From Chloroflexota bacterium (GTDB taxonomy: Bacteria; Chloroflexota; Dehalococcoidia; DSTF01; JACRBR01): a stretch of 13,291 nt of DNA. Position numbers and translations under genes: made by a program. The stretch lies in assembly GCA_016213125.1 (NCBI GenBank), contig JACRBR010000214.1, forward strand, positions 1 to 13,291, written 5' to 3'. Position 1 is the stretch's first letter. Each line of letters starts with the position of its first letter. The notes under the pieces are model-generated. The model had not been told where the DNA came from. It worked only from the letters and a program-made list of their open reading frames with translations, and did not search any database. Below are positions 6,227-12,946 of this stretch, piece after piece.

Positions 6227-7086
6227 CCGGAGACTCACATTCGCTCCAGCCGGAGACGCTGCGCCTGCGCGGCCTGGTGCCTGAAGGCGCGGCTGGCATC
6301 GACGCGGGCATGACGATGACGAAGACGGCGACTGCCGGCGGTGGGACCCTCGACCTCCGCGCACGGGAAACGGAGGCCGCGATCGGCGGCGATAGGTGGG
6401 AGGCGACAGGCTCGCCGGGAGGGCTTATCGGCGTCACCGGGGCGCGCGCCTCGCGCGTGAAGGTTGGCGATGGCGTCGTCGCGGTCCAGGAAATTGATGC
6501 GGCGGCCCGAGGATGCGGGGCGCTCCTCCACGCCGAAGAGCGGCTGGGCGCCGGCGAGTTCCTGATGGGTCTTCTCGGCACCGGTACGGCGTTTGCCGCC
6601 GTCCGGGGCGGGGCCGTCAACCACATGGGCGGCACGCCACTTGGCGGCGGATCCTTCAGCGGCATCGCGTACCGGGTGGCGCCCCAGCTTTCGTACGAGG
6701 AGTCGATCGCGGCGGCGGAGCGGGGCGATCGCCGGATCGTCGACACGATGATCTCGGACGTCTATCCCGATGGCATCGGTCGGGTCGGGCCCGACCTCAC
6801 CGCGGCCCACCTCTCGCGCAAGGGAGCGGGTTCCGTGGAGGACTTCCTGGCGGGTCTGCTGAACCTCCACGGGGAGAACATCGCGCAGATCGCGGCCGGG
6901 CGGGCACGCATGGCGAACGTCGGCCGCCTTGTGCTGTGTGGCGGGTTCATCCACAACAACTCGCGGCTGCTTGAGTCCATCACGCACATGGCAGGACTGT
7001 TCGGATTGCCCGTCGAGACCGTGCCGGCGCCGGGATATGCCGGCGCCATCGGAGCGGCGCTCATCGCGGCGGAAGGGGCAGGCTGA
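6223..7086 (+). CDS. coaW: Type II pantothenate kinase (Fumble family)
   Basis: A 287-residue kinase of the acetate/sugar-kinase fold. It shows the first phosphate loop GIDAGMTMTKTA (25-36), a QEIDAAARGCGALL segment with Glu90 at the position expected for the catalytic base, and the second phosphate loop LLGTGTAFAAV (117-127). GGTPLGGGSFSGIAY follows, then LSYEESIAAAERGD, corresponding to the eukaryotic GGTFLGLCxLLTG/TFEEALxxAxxGD region. VLCGGFIHNN and APGYAGAIGAAL close the fold. Type II enzymes phosphorylate pantothenate, the first step of coenzyme A synthesis, and are often insensitive to CoA feedback. They are best known from staphylococci, bacilli and eukaryotes. Loop 1 has Met where Gly is common (GGT), so its kinetics could differ. 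The GTG start overlaps the upstream TGA (GTGA). The N-terminus before residue 20 is not conserved, so a later start is possible. Confidence 0.83.
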   Translation: MTGDSHSLQPETLRLRGLVPEGAAGIDAGMTMTKTATAGGGTLDLRARETEAAIGGDRWEATGSPGGLIGVTGARASRVKVGDGVVAVQEIDAAARGCGALLHAEERLGAGEFLMGLLGTGTAFAAVRGGAVNHMGGTPLGGGSFSGIAYRVAPQLSYEESIAAAERGDRRIVDTMISDVYPDGIGRVGPDLTAAHLSRKGAGSVEDFLAGLLNLHGENIAQIAAGRARMANVGRLVLCGGFIHNNSRLLESITHMAGLFGLPVETVPAPGYAGAIGAALIAAEGAG

Positions 7087-7107
7087 ACGCCGAGGGGCGG
7101 GCTTCTC

Positions 7108-7794
7108 TTATGCCGCCTCCGCGGAGCGTGCGGACAGGCGTGTAGTCGCGCCCCGCCAGAGCTGCTGGAACGCGACACCGTCTTCGGGGAAGGCGCTGTA
7201 GGCGGTTTCCACGGCGGGGATCCGGGTCCGAAGGCGCCCGACGAGCTTCTCGATCGCGGCGGGATCGGCTTCCGGCGCGAGGACGACGTAGCGGCCGTTG
7301 CCGAGGTAGCCTGCGATGTCGGTGGCGCGGAGCTCCGTCTGCATCCAGCGGCCGATCTCGGATTTCAGCGCCCACTCCTCACCAGCCGTCGCCGCGCGCG
7401 GCTCGATCATGAGCAGACCAAGTCGTCTCTCGTACCGCGCGGCGCGCGCGCACTCCTCCTGGCCGCGAAGCGCCATGTACCAGTGGGCGAAGAGCCCCGA
7501 GTCGCGGTCGTAGATGGCGAGGCGGCGTCCCGCCTGTGCCTGGGCGAAGATCTTGCCCAGGATGGCGGTGTGGTCGTGCTGCCACGGGCCCATGCGCAAC
7601 ATCTCGACGGCGATGGCCCCGGCGGCGGCGGTTGCGGCAGCGACCGCGAGGAGATCGCTGTTCGATGCGGAGAGCAGCAAGGCGCCCGTCGAGCAGACGG
7701 CAGCGAGGGTGAGCACGCCGACGGACGGCCGGTTCGGGCCACGCTTCGGCGTGTTCCCCGTGGTGGTGGCAGCCTGGTCCCCGCGCCCTCGCAT
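7108..7794 (-). CDS. Membrane protein with a degenerate GGDEF domain
   Basis: A 228-residue protein with a short basic N-terminus, two closely spaced hydrophobic segments (about 25-43 and 47-65) forming a membrane hairpin, then a cytoplasmic domain. That domain has the GGDEF-fold outline: YDRDSGLFAHWYMALRGQEE matches D.LTGL.NR..F.., ARYERRLGLLMIEP is the A.R....L.LL..D strand, TELRATDIAGYLGNGRYVVLAPE matches LR..D...R.GGDEF..L.P, and a helix follows. The signature GGDEF reads LGNGR, and the metal-binding aspartates of the first strand are absent, so it should not make cyclic di-GMP. Such domains can act as GTP or c-di-GMP sensors or as scaffolds. The ATG at 7794 is chosen because upstream codons (to 7944) are compositionally unlike protein and run over the repeats. 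It converges on the pantothenate kinase with a 21-base gap. The domain call is inferred from pattern only. Confidence 0.6.
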   Translation of the reverse strand: MRGRGDQAATTTGNTPKRGPNRPSVGVLTLAAVCSTGALLLSASNSDLLAVAAATAAAGAIAVEMLRMGPWQHDHTAILGKIFAQAQAGRRLAIYDRDSGLFAHWYMALRGQEECARAARYERRLGLLMIEPRAATAGEEWALKSEIGRWMQTELRATDIAGYLGNGRYVVLAPEADPAAIEKLVGRLRTRIPAVETAYSAFPEDGVAFQQLWRGATTRLSARSAEAA

Positions 7795-7860
7795 CACATT
7801 CCGTGTCGGAGGGCTGAGGGTTGGCGAGCATAGGCGAACGGAGCATTCAGCAGGGCAGGA

Positions 7861-7918
7861 ACGCTGACCGGGCCGGTACGCTGACCGGGGGGCGTTTCGA
7901 TACCCTGATTCACCCTGA
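7861..7918. repeat. Two direct-repeat pairs in the divergent promoter region
   Basis: ACGCTGACCGGG occurs at 7861-7872 and again at 7878-7889, a period of 17 bases. ACCCTGA then occurs at 7902-7908 and 7912-7918, a period of 10 bases, one helical turn. TACCCT (7901-7906) fits the TAnnnT -10 pattern, so the first pair would lie near the -35 region of the LLM transcript. The region separates the degenerate GGDEF gene from the LLM/kinase operon and could carry operator sites. Confidence 0.5.
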
Positions 7919-7942
7919 AGCGGGGCGGTGACGGAGGCTGTC

Positions 7943-8812
7943 ATGAGGATCGGCGCGATATTCCCGCAGCTCGAGATCGGCGCGGACGCTGTCGTGATAC
8001 GCGACTACGCGCAATCGGTCGAGGGCTTGGGGTATGACCACATCCTCGTGTACGACCACGTCCTCGGGGCGCATGTCGATCGATTCGAGGGGCGCTTCCG
8101 TCCGCCGTATACGCACCAGTCCACGTTTCACGAGCCCTTTGTGCTGTTCGGATACCTGGCCGCGATCACGACGCGAGTCGAGCTGGCGACGGGCATCATC
8201 ATCCTGCCGCAGCGGCAGACCGCGCTTGTGGCGAAGCAGGCGGCGGAGGTCGATGTGCTCTCGGGCGGACGGCTGCGGCTTGGCGTCGGCATCGGCTGGA
8301 ACCATGTCGAATACGAGGCGCTGGGCGAACAGTTCGGTAATCGAGGACGGCGCGTGGAGGAGCAGATCGCGTTGTTGCGGCGGCTGTGGACGGAGGAACT
8401 CGTCGACTTCGATGGGAAGTATCACTCCGTGCAGCAGGCCGGCATCAACCCGCTCCCGATCCAGCGTCCGATCCCCATCTGGATGGGCGGGAGCGCGGAC
8501 GCGGCGATGCGTCGAATCGCGAAGGTTGCAGACGGCTGGTATCCGCAGCAACAGGCCGGGCCGAACGGCCGGGAGGCCGTCGACCGCATGCGGAGCTATG
8601 TCGCCGAGGCCGGCCGCGACCCCAATACATTTGGCATCGAGGGGCGCATCGGCCTTCTGACAACGACGCCGGAGGAGAAGTGGGGCGAGGCGCTGCAGTG
8701 GTGGCGGGACATCGGCGCCACGCACATTTCGCTGAACACTATTGGCGCGGGGCTCGCCTCGCCGAAAGACCACATCGAGACGCTGCGCCGGTTCCGGCAG
8801 GTGGCGGGCTGA
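7943..8812 (+). CDS. LLM class F420-dependent oxidoreductase
   Basis: A 289-residue luciferase-like TIM barrel. Landmarks in order are MRIGAIFPQLEIG, the segment VEGLGYDHILVYDHVLGAH, TTRVELATGIIILPQRQ, AAEVDVLSGGRLRLGVGIGW, FDGKYHSV, and IPIWMGGSADAAMRRIAKVADGWYP. This matches the F420-dependent group often annotated TIGR03619-like, which acts on small organic substrates. The substrate is not predictable from sequence. The ATG at 7943 has GGAGG 5 bases upstream; a GTG at 7928 in the same frame would add five residues but places the ribosome-binding site inside the gene. It is clearly a different subgroup from the other LLM gene in the window (different loop sequences and tail), so the two are not recent duplicates. 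The next gene starts 2 bases after its stop. Confidence 0.92.
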   Translation: MRIGAIFPQLEIGADAVVIRDYAQSVEGLGYDHILVYDHVLGAHVDRFEGRFRPPYTHQSTFHEPFVLFGYLAAITTRVELATGIIILPQRQTALVAKQAAEVDVLSGGRLRLGVGIGWNHVEYEALGEQFGNRGRRVEEQIALLRRLWTEELVDFDGKYHSVQQAGINPLPIQRPIPIWMGGSADAAMRRIAKVADGWYPQQQAGPNGREAVDRMRSYVAEAGRDPNTFGIEGRIGLLTTTPEEKWGEALQWWRDIGATHISLNTIGAGLASPKDHIETLRRFRQVAG

Positions 8813-8814
8813 TT

Positions 8815-9828
8815 GTGGGCGCCAGCGGCCACATGGCGCCGGACGTGGCAGCGCTCTTGGCGGAGCACGGCATCACCGCGCCCGAGGCCGTCATCGCCCA
8901 CAACGGCTTTTCGGGCGCGCGCATCTCACGCCTGGAGCATGGCGGCGCCACCTACTTCCTCAAGCGGATGCGGTTTGAGGACGACTGGATCATGCGGGGC
9001 CTTGATGACAGGACCTGCCGCGAGGCCGAGTTCGCCGCGTCGTCGATTCCGGGACGCCTGCCGGCGCATGTGCGCGTCCCGTACCTGGGAGCAGCACGCG
9101 ACGGCGACGGTTGGGCGGTGCTTTCACGCGACCTCTCGCACTGGGTGTTCGCGCAGGACGGCGTCGAGCAGGCTGAAACGTGGGGGGCCATCCTTGGCGC
9201 TCTCGCCGAGATGCACGCGGCGTTCCTGGCGGAGCCCCTGGCCGACGCCGGCATAGGGTGGTGTCCCTGGCGCGAGCGCATAACGTTTCTCTCCCCAAGC
9301 AGCACTGAATCGCTGGCGCGCGAAGGCATCGATTTTGGTGCGCCCGAGGGCTGGCGGGCCTTCCGGCGCGTCACCGAGCAGCGCGTCCAGAGTGTGATCT
9401 TCGGTCTGCTGGCCGATCCGGGGCCGTTGCTCCGCGTGATGGCTCAGTTGCCGGCGACGCTGGTGCATGCTGACGCGAAGATCGCGAACATGGGGCTGGA
9501 GGGCGGAACGCTCTGGCTGTTCGACTGGGCCGACGTGACGGTGGCGCCTGTCGGCCTGGAGATCGGACACCTGTTGGCCGTGAACTCGTCGCGGTTGCCG
9601 TGGGAGCACGACGACACGCTGTGCCGATACGCGGCACACCTCGAACGATGCCTGGGCTCGGCCCGCTTCTCGGAGATCGGCTGGCCGAGGCAGGTGGCGA
9701 TCGCGGCGCTCAGCGGATTCATGGTGCTGGGCTGGGCGAAGGCGCGGGAGGCGGAAGCGGGTGCGCGGGAAGAGTTCGAGTGGTGGTGCGCGGAGGCGGT
9801 CCGGGCGGCTGATCTTCTGGGGCTTTAG
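8815..9828 (+). CDS. Aminoglycoside phosphotransferase-fold small-molecule kinase
   Basis: A 337-residue protein with the APH/choline-kinase fold. Lys50 in TYFLKRM is the probable ATP-binding lysine and Glu70/Glu72 its partner. LSRDLSHWV marks the hinge region. The Brenner motif is HADAKIAN (His218, Asp220, Asn225), and the metal-binding motif is LFDWADV (Asp237), followed by PVGLEIGHLL, the usual APH continuation. All catalytic residues are present, so it should be active. The family phosphorylates antibiotics, choline, homoserine, sugars or thioribose. Nothing here points to antibiotic resistance, and an endogenous metabolite is more likely. The GTG at 8815 is 2 bases after the LLM stop and is preferred for coupling; ATG 8833 is also possible and neither has a clear ribosome-binding site. 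Its close linkage suggests that kinase and LLM enzyme act on related compounds. Confidence 0.82.
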   Translation: MGASGHMAPDVAALLAEHGITAPEAVIAHNGFSGARISRLEHGGATYFLKRMRFEDDWIMRGLDDRTCREAEFAASSIPGRLPAHVRVPYLGAARDGDGWAVLSRDLSHWVFAQDGVEQAETWGAILGALAEMHAAFLAEPLADAGIGWCPWRERITFLSPSSTESLAREGIDFGAPEGWRAFRRVTEQRVQSVIFGLLADPGPLLRVMAQLPATLVHADAKIANMGLEGGTLWLFDWADVTVAPVGLEIGHLLAVNSSRLPWEHDDTLCRYAAHLERCLGSARFSEIGWPRQVAIAALSGFMVLGWAKAREAEAGAREEFEWWCAEAVRAADLLGL

Positions 9829-9832
9829 TGCC

Positions 9833-9838
9833 TACAAT
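9833..9838 (+). promoter_or_regulatory. Putative -10 box for the EVE-domain gene
   Basis: TACAAT matches the -10 consensus at 5 of 6 positions, just after the kinase stop codon. Transcription from near 9845 would give a leader of about 37 bases ending in GGAGGAGG and the ATG at 9882. The -35 region is weak. Readthrough from the LLM/kinase operon is also likely. Confidence 0.4.
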
Positions 9839-9881
9839 GCGAAGCGGCGGGCTCTCCCGGCGGGATTCGGAGGAGGCAGGT

Positions 9882-10283
9882 ATGGCGTACTTTCTTGCGA
9901 AGACAGACCCCGACACGTACTCGATCGAGGACCTGAAGCGTGACAAGCAGACCGAATGGGACGGCGTGCGTAACCCCGCCGCCGTGAACGCCATCAAGAC
10001 CATGAAGCCGGGCGACACCGTTATCGTGTACCACACGGGCGGGGAGAAGGCGGTGGTCGGCCTGGCTGAGGTGATTTCTGAGCCGCGCCCGGACAAGAAC
10101 GACGATCGGAGCTGGGTGGCGGACTTTAAGTACCTGAAGCACGCGAAGAAGCAGGTGACGCTGAAGGAGATCAAGGAGTCGCACAAGTTCGACGACTGGG
10201 CGCTTGTGCGGATGGGGCGGCTAAGCACGATGTCAGCGCCGGGTGCGTTCTGGACGTGGCTCCAGAAGCAGGGCGCGTTTTAG
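9882..10283 (+). CDS. EVE-domain (PUA-like) protein
   Basis: A 133-residue protein made up entirely of one EVE domain. It opens with MAYFLAKTDPDTYSIEDL, corresponding to the family's YWLxKSEPDxYSxxDL, followed by TEWDGVRNPAAVNAIKTMKPGDTVIVYHTG, VVGLAEV and a C-terminal WALVRMGRLSTMSAPGAFWTW. EVE domains share the PUA/YTH fold and bind modified bases in DNA or RNA through an aromatic cage. Stand-alone bacterial forms are homologous to human THYN1, and related domains occur in modification-dependent restriction systems. No nuclease or helicase partner is seen here, so a housekeeping role in modified nucleic-acid binding is more likely than defence. The start has an AGGAGG 6 bases upstream (9870-9875). 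The last gene before the shared hairpin terminator. Confidence 0.93.
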   Translation: MAYFLAKTDPDTYSIEDLKRDKQTEWDGVRNPAAVNAIKTMKPGDTVIVYHTGGEKAVVGLAEVISEPRPDKNDDRSWVADFKYLKHAKKQVTLKEIKESHKFDDWALVRMGRLSTMSAPGAFWTWLQKQGAF

Positions 10284-10342
10284 GCGACAGGTGGACAGGG
10301 GACGGACAACAGACGGCGGACAGCAGAGGTGGCGGGCACAGA

Positions 10343-10371
10343 AAACGACCTCGCGGAGCGCGAGGTCGTTT
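10343..10371. terminator. Bidirectional terminator-like hairpin (13-bp stem)
   Basis: AAACGACCTCGCG (10343-10355) and its perfect inverted copy (10359-10371) flank a 3-base loop. The stem has T residues at the 3' foot on either strand, so it can terminate both the EVE-domain transcript (plus) and the converging aldose-epimerase transcript (minus). The T run is short (three bases), so termination may be partial. The flanks hold GGACA-rich sequence (10293-10322) and nothing coding. Confidence 0.7.
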
Positions 10372-10490
10372 GCTCCCCCACGTAGACACCAGGCCCACCG
10401 GCAGCGTCGGCCGCGACCCTGACAAGCAGCGCGCCGCCGAGATCGGCCGTCATGGGAACTATCGGCATGTGAAGGCCGGATCTGACGGGG

Positions 10491-11378
10491 TCAGGCGCGG
10501 CGCCAATGCCAGATTGTTTCGGCGATGAGTGGCGTCCCGGGGTCGACGACGGCCAGGCCTGTGTCTTCGATGCCCCGCGCGGCAAGGTTGAACGCGTCCG
10601 GGGCGCACGTCTGGGGCTCGACACAGAATCCCCGCTCCGGCGTGTAGACGACGGCGTGCCCCATGTTCGGGGTAGAAGCGATCGTTAGCTCCAGGTCCCG
10701 CCACCGCAGGACAATTGGGCCGCGGATATCGCGATAGCAGGAGTCGAGGCGCCGCTCGCCGAGAACCGGGCCGAGGCGGAGGTCGGTTGCGCCCGAGACG
10801 GGGACGAGTCTGCCGTTCGGGATGAGGTCGGGCGCGGTCTCGTAGACCTGCGCGCCGTCGAGGCCGATCCGGGGCTCATGCCCGGGGCGCACGTCGCGGC
10901 GGAACCACGGGTGCCATCCGACGCCGCCGGGGAATGGCGCATCGCTTGTGCTGCGCAGCTCCTGGCGGAGGGTGATCTCGCCGGGCGCCAGCCGGATCTC
11001 GTGGATGGCGTGGGCGGGGAAGGGCCACGGTCCGGCGAGGTCCAGCTCCATTCGGCAGGATGTCGACGACTCTGCGGCTACTCGCCATTCGTTGAAGACG
11101 CCGCGGCCGTGAATGGCGTGCGGGCCGTCGTTGGCCGGGAGCACGTAGTCACGGCCCTGCCAGGCGAAGTGGGCGTCCGCGATTCGGCCCGGCCATGGTG
11201 TCATGGGGTAGCAGCCCCAGGCGAGAGGCTCGTCGACCAGGACTTCCGGGTCAACAGGCGCGAGAAGGAGCGGCTGCCACGCCATGCCGTCGTGGATCTC
11301 GAGCTGCAGCAGGCGGCCGCCGACATCGGGCGCGATGGTCGCTCTGGCGTCATCGCTCTGGATTGTGATGAGGCGCAT
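10491..11378 (-). CDS. Aldose 1-epimerase (galactose mutarotase-like)
   Basis: A 295-residue beta-sandwich protein of the aldose 1-epimerase family. Its landmarks are GCYPMTPWPGRIADAHFAWQG (56-76), His90 in HAIHGRG, His156 in GGVGWHPWF and the catalytic Glu254 in GFCVEPQTCAPDAFN. These are the two histidines and the glutamate that open and close the sugar ring and interconvert alpha and beta anomers. It belongs to the diverse family rather than strictly GalM, so the sugar is uncertain, and a hexose-6-phosphate epimerase is possible. The ATG at 11378 begins just at the first family strand (MRLITIQSDDARATI); reading further upstream enters the tRNA gene. No ribosome-binding site or good -10 box precedes it, and the tRNA-Gln 3' end is 35 bases away, so it may be expressed by readthrough from the tRNA promoter. 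Confidence 0.88.
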   Translation of the reverse strand: MRLITIQSDDARATIAPDVGGRLLQLEIHDGMAWQPLLLAPVDPEVLVDEPLAWGCYPMTPWPGRIADAHFAWQGRDYVLPANDGPHAIHGRGVFNEWRVAAESSTSCRMELDLAGPWPFPAHAIHEIRLAPGEITLRQELRSTSDAPFPGGVGWHPWFRRDVRPGHEPRIGLDGAQVYETAPDLIPNGRLVPVSGATDLRLGPVLGERRLDSCYRDIRGPIVLRWRDLELTIASTPNMGHAVVYTPERGFCVEPQTCAPDAFNLAARGIEDTGLAVVDPGTPLIAETIWHWRRA

Positions 11379-11413
11379 CAGGCAGTGTGGCCGGTGGGGC
11401 GTGATATGGGGAG

Positions 11414-11487
11414 TGGTTGGCGGACTAGGATTCGAACCTAGATTCGCGGCTCCAAAGGCCGCTGTCCTACCGTTGAACGATCCGCCA
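11414..11487 (-). tRNA. tRNA-Gln (anticodon UUG), CCA encoded
   Basis: A complete cloverleaf is read on the minus strand. The acceptor stem is TGGCGGA paired with TCCGCCA. The D stem is GTTC/GGAC around AACGGTA. The anticodon stem is GCGGC/GCCGC around the loop CTTTGGA, giving anticodon TTG. The variable loop is GAAT, and the T stem is CTAGG/CCTAG around TTCGAAT. The U1-A72 pair typical of tRNA-Gln is present. The discriminator base is A and CCA is genomically encoded (11414-11416). All stems pair fully, with one G-T in the D stem. A protein reading frame crossing it on the same strand is an artefact. Confidence 0.95.
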
Positions 11488-11501
11488 TCGATATCGACGT
11501 C

Positions 11502-11507
11502 ATGGTA
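11502..11507 (-). promoter_or_regulatory. Putative -10 box of the tRNA-Gln promoter
   Basis: TACCAT on the minus strand fits TAnnnT. Transcription would start near 11495, a few bases before the mature tRNA 5' end at 11487. No recognisable -35 hexamer lies at the usual distance. A 10-bp palindrome TCGATATCGA directly precedes the tRNA and may be incidental. Confidence 0.35.
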
Positions 11508-11623
11508 GCAGGGTAGGCGGAGTGCTCGCGATTGCCCGAAGCGGGCGCGCGATCCATAGTGACGCGGCGCTCGGGCCGTGTCCGGCGAGCGCCATTCCAC
11601 ATAACACGCGTTCAGGAGGGGTT

Positions 11624-12781
11624 ATGCCATCATTCGCGCTGTCCGTCGAGACCGTATTCGGCGACGGCTGTATCGCAGAGCTGGGGCAGCGTGCCAAGGC
11701 GAAGGGCTACAAGCACGCGCTCATCGTGACGGACCCGGGCATCAAGGCGGCCGGGATCCTGGACTCGATCATGGCGTCCCTGGACGAGCAGGGTGTCGCG
11801 CACTCCGTCTACGACAACGTGACGCCCAACCCCACGGTGCCCGAGGTGGACGGCGGCGTTGCGGCGATGAAGGACAGCGGCGCGGACTTCGTGATAGGCG
11901 TCGGCGGGGGCAGCGCCATCGACGCCGCGAAGGGCGTGGCGATTACGGCGGCTATGGGCGGCGAGACCTCGAAGATGTACCTGTTCGGTGCGGGGACGGT
12001 GCCGTTTCCGAACCAGCGCAAGCCGCTCTTCGCGATTCCTACGACGTGCGGGACGGGAAGCGAGATCTCCCCGGCGGCGGTGATTACGGACCCGGAGACG
12101 CACTACAAGCACCTGATGCTGAACTGCACGCCGGACGTGGCGATCCTCGACCCGAACCTGGTCGCGAAGATGCCCGCTCCCATCACGGCGGCGACAGGCA
12201 TGGACGCGCTAACGCACGCGATCGAGGCGTACGTGAATCCGGGGAACACGCCGTTCACCCGGATGTTTGCGACGCGCGCGATCCAGCAGATCAGCGCGCA
12301 CCTGCGCCAGGCGGTGAACGGGCCGGACCGTCCGGGCGCGATCCGCCACATGCTCTACGCTGCGGACATCGCGGGACAGTCGATGTCGCAGGGGCTGGGC
12401 CAGGTGCACGGGCTCTCACACGTGGTCAGCGGACGGCTCGGCACGGCGCACGGCGTTGCGAACGCGATCCTGCTGTCGCAGGTGCTGGAGTACCACAACG
12501 AGTTTCTGGCGGACCAGTTGCTGGAGATCGCGCCGTTGATGGGCATCAACGCCCACGGCATGGCGGCGAAACAGGCGGCGAAGGAGGTCGTGGCCCAGGT
12601 GCGGGCGCTTCGCGACGAGATCAAGATCCCGTCGAAACTCAGCGACCCCAGTGTGGGGATGAAGGAGTCAGACGTGGCGCAGTTCGTCGACGATGCCCAG
12701 AAGTCGCAGGGCATCTTCATCGCGGCGCCAAAGGCGGCGACGGCGGAGGACCTGGCGGCGATCTACAAGAGCGCGCTCTAG
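11624..12781 (+). CDS. Iron-containing alcohol dehydrogenase (group III)
   Basis: A 385-residue Fe-type alcohol dehydrogenase. The NAD(P)-binding loop is GVGGGSAIDAAKG (92-104), followed by IPTTCGTGSEISPAAVI. The four metal ligands are in place: Asp194 and His198 in GMDALTHAIEAYV, His262 in VHGLSHVVSG, and His276 in GTAHGVANAILL. The family oxidises primary alcohols and diols or reduces aldehydes in the cytoplasm (1,3-propanediol, lactaldehyde, butanol and methanol dehydrogenases are members); the actual substrate is not determinable. Length is normal (380-390). The start is supported by AGGAGGGG (11614-11621) immediately upstream. It is transcribed divergently from tRNA-Gln across a 136-base gap, has no close partner gene, and is followed by a hairpin 25 bases after its stop. 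Confidence 0.94.
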   Translation: MPSFALSVETVFGDGCIAELGQRAKAKGYKHALIVTDPGIKAAGILDSIMASLDEQGVAHSVYDNVTPNPTVPEVDGGVAAMKDSGADFVIGVGGGSAIDAAKGVAITAAMGGETSKMYLFGAGTVPFPNQRKPLFAIPTTCGTGSEISPAAVITDPETHYKHLMLNCTPDVAILDPNLVAKMPAPITAATGMDALTHAIEAYVNPGNTPFTRMFATRAIQQISAHLRQAVNGPDRPGAIRHMLYAADIAGQSMSQGLGQVHGLSHVVSGRLGTAHGVANAILLSQVLEYHNEFLADQLLEIAPLMGINAHGMAAKQAAKEVVAQVRALRDEIKIPSKLSDPSVGMKESDVAQFVDDAQKSQGIFIAAPKAATAEDLAAIYKSAL

Positions 12782-12805
12782 GCGACGTTTCGCGAGAGAT
12801 CCCGG

Positions 12806-12832
12806 GAAGGCCGGCCGCAAGGACCGGCCTTC
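12806..12832. terminator. GC-rich hairpin after the alcohol dehydrogenase gene
   Basis: GAAGGCCGG and CCGGCCTTC are perfect 9-bp inverted copies separated by 9 bases, starting 25 bases after the stop codon. The position suits a terminator, but no T tract follows, so this is either a weak or factor-assisted terminator or an mRNA-stabilising stem. Confidence 0.4.
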
Positions 12833-12901
12833 GGCGCGGCCCAGGGGCTGCTGTCGCTCGCTGTTAAGGCGGTGGCCGTTCCGTTGATGCGCGGCGTTGT
12901 C

Positions 12902-12907
12902 TATGAT
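12902..12907 (+). promoter_or_regulatory. Putative -10 box for the SET-domain gene
   Basis: TATGAT matches the -10 consensus at 5 of 6 positions. Transcription from near 12914 would give a leader of about 33 bases that includes AGGAGG (12935-12940). The -35 region (TTCCGT at 12879-12884, 17 bases upstream) is only a weak match. Confidence 0.45.
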
Positions 12908-12946
12908 CATCGTCGTGAAGGTGAGAGGACGAGCAGGAGGCTGGTG

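Noticed and set aside
8386..8814. N-terminal extension of the APH-fold kinase frame
   Set aside because: It lies entirely inside the second LLM gene in another frame, and the APH fold is complete from the GTG at 8815.
8815..9828. Antibiotic-resistance aminoglycoside phosphotransferase
   Set aside because: Only the shared kinase fold is evident. No substrate-specific APH signature, mobile element or resistance context is present.
9882..10283. EVE protein as part of a restriction or defence island
   Set aside because: No nuclease, helicase or methyltransferase neighbour is present, and the surrounding genes are metabolic.
11379..11600. N-terminal extension of the aldose epimerase frame
   Set aside because: It runs through the tRNA-Gln gene, and the family N-terminus begins at the ATG at 11378.
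12046..12867. A 273-codon plus-strand frame inside the alcohol dehydrogenase gene
   Set aside because: It overlaps conserved metal-ligand codons in another frame and has low-complexity Gly/Arg/Asp composition.
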